From Porticoccaceae bacterium (GTDB taxonomy: Bacteria; Pseudomonadota; Gammaproteobacteria; Pseudomonadales; Porticoccaceae): DNA of 7,092 nt. Shown here piece by piece: positions 1 through 4,786 of the stretch. The position numbers were made by a program, and so were the translations under genes. Below the pieces are notes generated by a model. The model did no database searches. It saw only the letters and a program-made list of their open reading frames with translations, and was not told where the DNA came from. Positions within the stretch are counted from its first letter, which is position 1. Every line of letters begins with the position of its first letter. Where the stretch lies: NCBI GenBank assembly GCA_030741175.1, contig JASLVT010000066.1, positions 1 to 7,092 on the forward strand, written 5' to 3'.

Positions 1-169
1 TTTTTTCCAATAGAGCAATATTTCGCGGCGCAAACTGATGGACGATCTCCGAGAACCCACGCCAATATTGATCTGCATCGAGGCCTACCGCGGGGCAGAC
101 TTCATTGGTGACCAGCTCATAGATGGCTGGGGCAATTTGCAGTCCTGAATGCTCTATGGGTGTGCTCAT
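1..169 (-). CDS. glcB: Malate synthase G, N-terminal part (runs off the left edge)
   Basis: Malate synthase G condenses glyoxylate with acetyl-CoA to give malate and CoA, the second step of the glyoxylate shunt, in the cytoplasm. Only the first 56 codons are in the window. The fragment contains ELVTNEVCPAVGLDADQYW followed by FSEIVHQFAP and a LLEK stretch. This lines up with the E. coli GlcB N-terminus as I remember it ([38 protein letters not shown]). That region is specific to the G isoform rather than AceB. The ATG start is supported by a strong Shine-Dalgarno GGAGGA seven bases upstream. The catalytic TIM barrel lies outside the window. The gene is on the same strand as the LysR gene upstream but has its own candidate promoter. 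With aceA nearby this makes a complete glyoxylate-shunt locus. The identification is good despite the short fragment; whether the rest is intact cannot be seen. Confidence 0.88.
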   Translation of the reverse strand, partial: MSTPIEHSGLQIAPAIYELVTNEVCPAVGLDADQYWRGFSEIVHQFAPRNIALLEK

Positions 170-173
170 CGTT

Positions 174-181
174 ATCTCCTC
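174..181 (-). promoter_or_regulatory. Strong ribosome binding site of glcB
   Basis: On the minus strand the sequence GGAGGAGA sits about seven bases before the ATG at 169. It is the best Shine-Dalgarno in the window and fixes the glcB start. Confidence 0.8.
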
Positions 182-199
182 CATCATTCAATATCAGCG

Positions 200-228
200 A
201 GTCTATGGATAAGTGCTGGATTTGCCAA
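200..228 (-). promoter_or_regulatory. Candidate glcB promoter (TTGGCA-N17-TAGACT)
   Basis: Reading the minus strand, TTGGCA (223-228, one mismatch to the -35 consensus) is followed after 17 bases by TAGACT (200-205, four of six matches to the -10 consensus). Initiation about seven bases later would give a leader of roughly 24 bases containing the strong ribosome site. The -35 box is embedded in an odd-centred palindrome, ATTTG-G-CAAAT (220-230), a plausible operator. A similar element lies before aceA. This is a prediction from pattern only. Confidence 0.4.
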
Positions 229-251
229 ATGGATGGCTTATATCTTTGGTA
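223..251. repeat. Imperfect inverted repeat overlapping the glcB -35 region
   Basis: TGCCAAA (223-229) and TTTGGTA (245-251) form 7-base arms with one mismatch, separated by 15 bases. The left arm overlaps the candidate -35 box of glcB. Spaced dyads at or upstream of -35 are typical places for LysR-family regulators to bind. The match is short, so it could be chance. Confidence 0.25.
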
Positions 252-271
252 TTCAGCGCAAAAATACCCTA

Positions 272-1213
272 TTAGGCCTGCATTTCCCCCGACACTGTTT
301 TGATAAGCTGACGGAGCCAGCGATGCCCCGGGTCATGCTGCAATAGTGGGCTCCAGACCATATCAAGTCGCATAAGAGGAATTTCAAACGGCGGCTCTAG
401 AATGACTACATTGGCATCTTGTCGCATAACCTGTGCAGCCATGCTGGGCAGGGTAACAATCAGATTATCCTGCTCTGCAAGTAACAGAGCAGCCTGATAA
501 TGGCGGGTAAATACGGATATATCGCGCTTTGCGCCCTGTTTGGATAATGCCTCATCGACCCAACCTAGACGCTGTACATCGTCAGGGGTCATACCTACGC
601 CGACACCCATACCGGTTTTACTCACCCATACATGCCTACCGGCCAAATAACTGTCTAGATTCCAGTTATTTCTAACCGGGTTAGAGGCGCTGACCATACA
701 TGAAAAGCTGTCGTCCCACAGGCGTACCTTGTGAAAGGACTGTGGCAGGTTATCAAAGCGATTAATAACCAGATCAACTTTGCCGCGCTCAACATCATGG
801 AAGCTGATATCACTGGGGGTCATAATATCTAGCCTGATACCGGGCGCCTGTTTGAAAAGCTCACGAAGAAGTCGCGGCAGTAAGGTGGATTCAGTGTAAT
901 CACTGGCCGTGATGCGAAAAATACGGGATGAGCTCGCAGGATCAAATTCAGCGGTAGGCAAAATTGCCTGCTCCGCTGCTGATAGCACAGAGCGGACCAT
1001 TGGCTGTAACTCAAGTGCCCTCTCAGTCGGCGTCATTCCATCACTGGTACGAACTAGTATCGGGTCGCTAAATAAGTCTCGCAATCGACGCAGGCTATTG
1101 GACATGGCCGGTTGACTGATACCCAACTCCTCTGCTGCTCTGGTTACATTGCACTCACGCAACAGCACATCAAGGTACACCAACAGGTTTAGATCAACTC
1201 TAGATATATTCAT
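272..1213 (-). CDS. LysR-type transcriptional regulator of the glyoxylate-shunt locus (presumed)
   Basis: A 313-residue protein of normal length for the LysR family. Residues about 6-65 are the winged helix-turn-helix: DLNLLVYLDVLL, then NVTRAAEELGISQPAMSNSL as recognition region and LRDLFSDPILVR as wing, with the usual TPTERA following. A linker helix (about 66-90) leads to a substrate-binding-like effector domain (about 93-305) with RIFRITASDY at its start. The ATG is chosen because the HTH begins six residues in, as usual in the family. No good Shine-Dalgarno is visible; the bases before ATG are T-rich. The gene lies between glcB (same strand, 102 bases further) and aceA (divergent, 99 bases away). 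A LysR regulator normally controls the divergent neighbour, so aceA and perhaps glcB are the likely targets, with an intermediate of acetate, fatty-acid or glyoxylate metabolism as effector. Family assignment is certain; target and ligand are inferred. Confidence 0.93.
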   Translation of the reverse strand: MNISRVDLNLLVYLDVLLRECNVTRAAEELGISQPAMSNSLRRLRDLFSDPILVRTSDGMTPTERALELQPMVRSVLSAAEQAILPTAEFDPASSSRIFRITASDYTESTLLPRLLRELFKQAPGIRLDIMTPSDISFHDVERGKVDLVINRFDNLPQSFHKVRLWDDSFSCMVSASNPVRNNWNLDSYLAGRHVWVSKTGMGVGVGMTPDDVQRLGWVDEALSKQGAKRDISVFTRHYQAALLLAEQDNLIVTLPSMAAQVMRQDANVVILEPPFEIPLMRLDMVWSPLLQHDPGHRWLRQLIKTVSGEMQA

Positions 1214-1233
1214 AAAAAGAATGCCCGAAATAC

Positions 1234-1250
1234 AAACTATTAATTAGATT
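1234..1250. repeat. Imperfect dyad in the lysR/aceA gap, possible operator
   Basis: AAACTA (1234-1239) and TAGATT (1245-1250) are inverted with five of six positions matching around TTAAT. The dyad ends four bases before the candidate aceA -35 box, where an activating LysR dimer would sit. It is short and A+T-rich, so the evidence is weak. Confidence 0.25.
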
Positions 1251-1254
1251 TATA

Positions 1255-1282
1255 TTGGCATGATACCTAAACTCCTGAGACT
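1255..1282 (+). promoter_or_regulatory. Candidate aceA promoter (TTGGCA-N16-GAGACT)
   Basis: TTGGCA (1255-1260) is followed after 16 bases by GAGACT (1277-1282). The -10 is poor against consensus, as expected for an activator-dependent promoter. Predicted initiation near 1289 gives a leader of about 24 bases. Both boxes and the leader length resemble those predicted for glcB, which is the main reason to report it. Confidence 0.33.
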
Positions 1283-1303
1283 GTCAAACAACTATTAGAA
1301 AAC

Positions 1304-1307
1304 GAGG
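1304..1307 (+). promoter_or_regulatory. Ribosome binding site of aceA
   Basis: GAGG lies five bases before the ATG at 1313 and supports that start. Confidence 0.6.
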
Positions 1308-1312
1308 TTTAC

Positions 1313-2893
1313 ATGTCCACTTACTCGAACAATATCGCCGCTGTTAACAAGCTCAAAGAAAGCATGTCAGGAGGATGGAGCGCTATCAATGCTGAATCTG
1401 CTGCCCGTATGCGCGCTCAAAATCGTTTTCAAACCGGGCTAGATATTGCTCGATATACCGCCGGGATTATGCGTGCAGATATGGCTGAATACGACAAAGA
1501 CCCAGCTGCATACACTCAATCACTAGGCTGCTGGCATGGCTTTATCGGCCAGCAAAAGCTAATTTCAATTAAAAAACATTTTGGTTCTACTGATAAAAAG
1601 TATCTCTATCTTTCGGGTTGGATGATCGCCGCATTGCGCTCGCAGTTTGGCCCCCTCCCCGATCAGTCAATGCACGAAAAAACCTCGGTAGCTGGATTGA
1701 TTGCTGAGCTTTACACTTTTCTGCGTCAGGCTGATGCTAGAGAGCTCGGCGGTCTATTCCGCGAGCTGGATGCAGCTGACGCATCAAACAAGGCGGCTAT
1801 TCAAGAAAAAATCGATAACCACCAGACCCATGTGGTGCCGATTATCGCCGATATCGATGCCGGTTTTGGTAATGCCGAGGCCACTTACCTGATGGCCAAG
1901 CAAATGATTGAAGCGGGCGCTTGCTGTATTCAAATTGAAAATCAGGTGTCAGATGAAAAACAATGCGGCCACCAAGACGGCAAAGTCACTGTGCCACATG
2001 CTGACTTTCTTGCCAAAATCAATGCGGTTCGCTACGCCTTCCTTGAGCTAGGCGTCGATGATGGCGTAATTGTTGCTCGTACAGACTCATTGGGTGCAGG
2101 CCTAACCAAGCAAATCGCCGTAAGCCATGAGCCAGGTGATCTGGGTGATCAGTACAACAGCTTCTTGGATGTTGAGGAAGTTGCTCCTGAAGATATGAAC
2201 AATGGTGATGTGGTCATCAATCAAAATGGCAAGCTGGTGCGACCTAAGCGCTTGGCAAGCAACCTATTCCAGTTTAAATCTGGCACCGGTGAAGCTCGCT
2301 GTATTCTCGATAGCATTACCAGTTTGCAAAACGGCGCTGATATGATCTGGATTGAAACTGAAAAGCCTCATATCGGCCAGATTGGCGGCATGATTGATGA
2401 AATTCGCAAGGTAGTGCCCAACGCCAAGCTAGTGTACAACAACTCGCCCTCATTCAATTGGACGCTAAACTTCCGTCAGCAGGTGTTTGATGCCTGGTCT
2501 GAAGCAGGTAAGGACCTGAGTGCCTATGATCGAGCGGATCTGATGAATGCGAGCTATGACGACACTGAATTGGCTGTTGAGGCAGATGGTAAAATTCGCA
2601 CATTCCAAGCAGATGCAGCCAAGCAAGCTGGTATCTTCCATCATCTGATCACCTTGCCGACATACCATACCGCTGCTTTGTCGACCGACAACCTAGCTAA
2701 AGAATACTTTGGCGATCAAGGTATGTTGGGCTATGTAGCCGGTGTACAGCGCAAAGAAATCCGTCAGGGCATAGCCTGTGTGAAACATCAGAATATGGCC
2801 GGTTCGGATATGGGTGATGACCATAAAGAATACTTTGCCGGTGATGCGGCGCTTAAAGCTGCAGGTAAAGATAACACTATGAATCAGTTTTAA
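1313..2893 (+). CDS. aceA: Isocitrate lyase (long, Pseudomonas-type isoform)
   Basis: Isocitrate lyase splits isocitrate into succinate and glyoxylate, the first committed step of the glyoxylate shunt, in the cytoplasm. The 526-residue product has the active-site motif KQCGH at 216-220, with Cys218 as catalytic acid/base. DIDAGFGN (180-187), used in Mg/substrate binding, and YNNSPSFNW (375-383) are also present. SGW at 101-103 is conserved. It is longer than the E. coli enzyme (434 residues, KKCGH). The extra length is largely an insert between about 262 and 330, plus a longer C-terminus, as in the roughly 530-residue enzymes of Pseudomonas and Acinetobacter. The ATG start has GAGG five bases upstream. 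The gene is divergent from a LysR regulator, close to glcB, and ends in its own terminator, so it is probably monocistronic. No active-site residue appears missing. The enzyme should be needed for growth on acetate or fatty acids. Confidence 0.97.
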   Translation: MSTYSNNIAAVNKLKESMSGGWSAINAESAARMRAQNRFQTGLDIARYTAGIMRADMAEYDKDPAAYTQSLGCWHGFIGQQKLISIKKHFGSTDKKYLYLSGWMIAALRSQFGPLPDQSMHEKTSVAGLIAELYTFLRQADARELGGLFRELDAADASNKAAIQEKIDNHQTHVVPIIADIDAGFGNAEATYLMAKQMIEAGACCIQIENQVSDEKQCGHQDGKVTVPHADFLAKINAVRYAFLELGVDDGVIVARTDSLGAGLTKQIAVSHEPGDLGDQYNSFLDVEEVAPEDMNNGDVVINQNGKLVRPKRLASNLFQFKSGTGEARCILDSITSLQNGADMIWIETEKPHIGQIGGMIDEIRKVVPNAKLVYNNSPSFNWTLNFRQQVFDAWSEAGKDLSAYDRADLMNASYDDTELAVEADGKIRTFQADAAKQAGIFHHLITLPTYHTAALSTDNLAKEYFGDQGMLGYVAGVQRKEIRQGIACVKHQNMAGSDMGDDHKEYFAGDAALKAAGKDNTMNQF

Positions 2894-2913
2894 GTTCGTC
2901 TGGTGTTCAAGAG

Positions 2914-2941
2914 AGGGTGGCGTTTTCGCCACCCTTTTTTT
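2914..2941 (+). terminator. Intrinsic terminator of aceA
   Basis: A 9-bp perfect stem, AGGGTGGCG / CGCCACCCT, closes a TTTT loop and runs into seven T residues. It begins 21 bases after the aceA stop codon. This is a textbook rho-independent terminator and separates aceA from the next gene. Confidence 0.95.
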
Positions 2942-2971
2942 ATGCCGGCAATAAGCTGCGCCATTTGCTAA

Positions 2972-2985
2972 ATCAGGGCAGATAA
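2972..2985 (+). repeat. 14-bp direct repeat, left copy (flanks the pyrD-pyrK unit)
   Basis: ATCAGGGCAGATAA occurs here, between the aceA terminator and the pyrD-pyrK promoter. It recurs in the same orientation at 4730-4743, just beyond that gene. The match extends leftwards to 16 of 17 positions. It may be a remnant of integration (target duplication or att-like site) or a shared protein-binding site. Confidence 0.7.
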
Positions 2986-3006
2986 ATTCTGTAAAATCGG
3001 TATAAT
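2979..3006 (+). promoter_or_regulatory. Promoter of the pyrD-pyrK fusion gene
   Basis: A perfect -10 hexamer TATAAT lies at 3001-3006. The best -35 at suitable spacing is only CAGATA (2979-2984, three matches, 16-base spacer), so the -35 is weak. Initiation would fall near 3013, leaving a leader of about 42 bases before the TTG start. The left direct repeat overlaps the -35 region, so a factor binding the repeat could affect this promoter. Confidence 0.55.
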
Positions 3007-3054
3007 CGTCGCCTGCGTAGTACTCATATTAAAACCAGTTTCGAGCAAACCATC

Positions 3055-4695
3055 TTGAAGACAGATTTTCTTGGCAAGACCCTCTCCGGCCCATTTACAA
3101 TTCCCTCTGGCATTGTCACTACAGCGACCTCCATCATCCAATATGTGTTTGACCATATGCCACAAGTGGGTGTGCTTACAACCAAAAGCGTTGGCCCAGA
3201 TGTGCGTGCGGGTAATCGCGAGCCGGTGTACAGCCAATATGCACCGGGTTGTTTTGTGAATGCTGTTGGCCTAACCAACCCAGGCGCCCGTGCCGCCGCT
3301 GAAGCAATGGCACAACTGCGAATTCCCGAGGATCGATTTTTGTTGGTATCGATCTTTGGTGGCAGTGTTGAGGAGTTTGTTGAGGTGGCTAAAATTATGG
3401 CACCCGTGGCCAATGGTCTTGAGCTCAACCTGTCTTGCCCCCATGCCAAAGGCTACGGTATGGCGATGGGTCAGGATCCCGAACTAGTGCGTGAGGTAAC
3501 AGCGGCAGTCAAAGCTGTGGTCGATATCCCTGTTATTCCAAAACTAACGCCCAATACATCCAATATTGCTGAGATAGCATTGGCCGCGGTTGCTGGCGGT
3601 GCCGACGCACTCTGTGCCATCAACACTGTGGGCCCAGGCTATACCTCATCCCATGGCCATGCAGTACTTAGCAATGGTGCCGGCGGCATGTCGGGCAAAG
3701 GGGTATTACCTATTGCGCTGAAGTGCGTGCGAGAAATTTCTGCCGCGACCGATATACCGATTATAGGTTGTGGCGGCGCTAGCAGTGCTGCTGATATCCG
3801 AGAATTTATCAATGCTGGCTCGACCATTGTGGGTGTTGGCTCTGCGCTTACCGGTATGACAACCGATGATATGGCCAGCTATTTTAACCAGCTTGAATCT
3901 GATATTTGTTTTGATTCCGATAAGGCTGAAGGCCATATTCGCTACGATATAGATATGGATTTTGAGCCTGTGGTGCTGGTCGATAACAAACGAGTCTGTG
4001 ATGATATCTGCGTGCTGACCTTTGATCGCAAGATTAATATTCAGGCCGGTGAATTTGTGTTTCTCTGGGTGCCGGGTGTTGGCGAGAAGCCTTTTTCTGC
4101 ACTGTCCGATGACCCATTCCAGCTGGCGGTAATTGATGTCGGCTTGTTTACCCACGAGTTGATGGACCTTGCCGTGGGTACCGAAGTCTATGTGCGTGGC
4201 CCCCATGGTATTCCCGTATCACCAGCTGAGGATGCCAAAATTATGGCTGTCGCAGGCGGTACCGGTCTTGCCGCTGTCTATCAGTTGGCACGGGACTTTG
4301 GTAATGCAGAAGTATTTACCGGCGCTCGTACCGCCGAGCGATTATATTATCTCGAGGAATGCCAACAGATTGCACAGGTGCATGTGGCCACCGATGATGG
4401 CAGTCAGGGCTTTAAAGGTGTGGTCACCGAGCTACTGCGCTCTCGTCTGTTGCAAATGACAGCAGAAGAGCTGGATAAAGTGGTGTTTTATAACTGTGGG
4501 CCAGCACCGATGGTGCATGCTGCCGCTGCGGTGCAGCGAGAGTTCTGCCGCGATGAGCAAATCTTTAGCGCGATAGATTACTTGACCAAATGTGGCGTCG
4601 GCATCTGTGGTGCCTGTGCCACGCCAGAGGGGCAACGAATCTGTGTTGATGGTCCATTTTTACAGGGATCACCTGCTCGCCCCGCTGATAGCTAA
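3055..4695 (+). CDS. Fused NAD-linked dihydroorotate dehydrogenase: PyrD (class 1B) + PyrK
   Basis: One uninterrupted 546-residue frame joins two subunits that are normally separate. Residues 1 to about 290 are a class 1 dihydroorotate dehydrogenase barrel. Visible are Lys44, NAVGLTNPG (69-77), NLSCPH with catalytic Cys128, Lys163 in PKLTPN, INT (189-191), and the FMN-phosphate loops GCGGAS (238-243) and GVGSAL (260-265). Residues about 300-546 are PyrK: FAD motif KPFS (345-348), RGPHG (381-385), NAD-binding AVAGGTGLAAVY (398-409), and a [2Fe-2S] site of Cys513, Cys518, Cys521 and Cys530. The protein should oxidise dihydroorotate to orotate in the cytoplasm, passing electrons FMN to FeS to FAD to NAD+. 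The start is TTG: the frame is open only to 2995, upstream offers just CTG or ATT, and a TATAAT box puts initiation near 3013. The ribosome site is weak (GAG). No other pyrimidine gene is nearby. The biochemical role is well supported but untested. Confidence 0.9.
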   Translation: MKTDFLGKTLSGPFTIPSGIVTTATSIIQYVFDHMPQVGVLTTKSVGPDVRAGNREPVYSQYAPGCFVNAVGLTNPGARAAAEAMAQLRIPEDRFLLVSIFGGSVEEFVEVAKIMAPVANGLELNLSCPHAKGYGMAMGQDPELVREVTAAVKAVVDIPVIPKLTPNTSNIAEIALAAVAGGADALCAINTVGPGYTSSHGHAVLSNGAGGMSGKGVLPIALKCVREISAATDIPIIGCGGASSAADIREFINAGSTIVGVGSALTGMTTDDMASYFNQLESDICFDSDKAEGHIRYDIDMDFEPVVLVDNKRVCDDICVLTFDRKINIQAGEFVFLWVPGVGEKPFSALSDDPFQLAVIDVGLFTHELMDLAVGTEVYVRGPHGIPVSPAEDAKIMAVAGGTGLAAVYQLARDFGNAEVFTGARTAERLYYLEECQQIAQVHVATDDGSQGFKGVVTELLRSRLLQMTAEELDKVVFYNCGPAPMVHAAAAVQREFCRDEQIFSAIDYLTKCGVGICGACATPEGQRICVDGPFLQGSPARPADS

Positions 4696-4720
4696 TCCAA
4701 TATTTTTCGATTAGCTATCA
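4686..4720. repeat. Perfect 12-bp inverted repeat over the pyrD-pyrK stop codon
   Basis: TGATAGCTAATC (4686-4697) and GATTAGCTATCA (4709-4720) are exact reverse complements around an 11-base A+T-rich loop. The left arm contains the last codons and the TAA stop (4693-4695) of the upstream gene. It sits between convergent genes, so it could serve as a bidirectional transcript-end hairpin. However, neither strand has a T-run after the stem, so it is not a standard intrinsic terminator. It may act with Rho, protect RNA 3' ends, or mark an element boundary. Confidence 0.85.
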
Positions 4721-4729
4721 ACAGAGTAT

Positions 4730-4743
4730 ATCAGGGCAGATAA
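4730..4743 (+). repeat. 14-bp direct repeat, right copy
   Basis: This is the second exact copy of ATCAGGGCAGATAA, same orientation as the copy at 2972-2985 and 1758 bases away. It lies between the 12-bp inverted repeat and the end of fadB. The two copies enclose the promoter core, gene and hairpin of the pyrD-pyrK fusion and nothing else. Confidence 0.7.
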
Positions 4744-4786
4744 TAAACTCAGATTGTGCGACCGCTCCTGTGCCGAGAGAGCCGGC

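Larger units (their letters stand above)
1214..1312. promoter_or_regulatory. Divergent lysR/aceA control region
   Basis: A 99-base A+T-rich gap between the divergent starts of the LysR gene and aceA. It must hold both promoters and any autoregulatory operator. It contains a candidate aceA promoter (1255-1282) and a small imperfect dyad, AAACTA-TTAAT-TAGATT (1234-1250, one arm mismatch), which is the best LysR-site candidate I see. No convincing promoter for the regulator itself could be picked out. Confidence 0.6.

Noticed and set aside
149..346. Plus-strand open frame of 65 codons across the glcB/lysR gap
   Set aside because: It overlaps the glcB start, its control region and the 3' end of the regulator on the opposite strand, and looks random.
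1255..1275. Sigma-54 promoter before aceA, suggested by TTGGCA
   Set aside because: The required GC element about ten bases downstream of the GG is missing; the sequence there is CCTAAACT.
2943..2950. 8-bp palindrome TGCCGGCA after the aceA terminator
   Set aside because: It is short and unaccompanied by any other signal; expected by chance in several kilobases.
3001..3054. PyrC/PyrD-style pyrimidine-sensing start-site switch in the fusion gene leader
   Set aside because: The C-rich stretch after the -10 box is suggestive, but no hairpin sequestering the ribosome site could be found in the 42-base leader.
3024..3449. Minus-strand open frame of 141 codons opposite the pyrD part
   Set aside because: It lies antisense to a well-conserved enzyme domain, shows no recognisable motif and has no ribosome site; it is a shadow of the real gene's codon pattern.
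3706..4206. Minus-strand open frame of 166 codons opposite the PyrD/PyrK junction
   Set aside because: The sense strand here encodes conserved FMN and FAD motifs without interruption. The antisense product has no family features.
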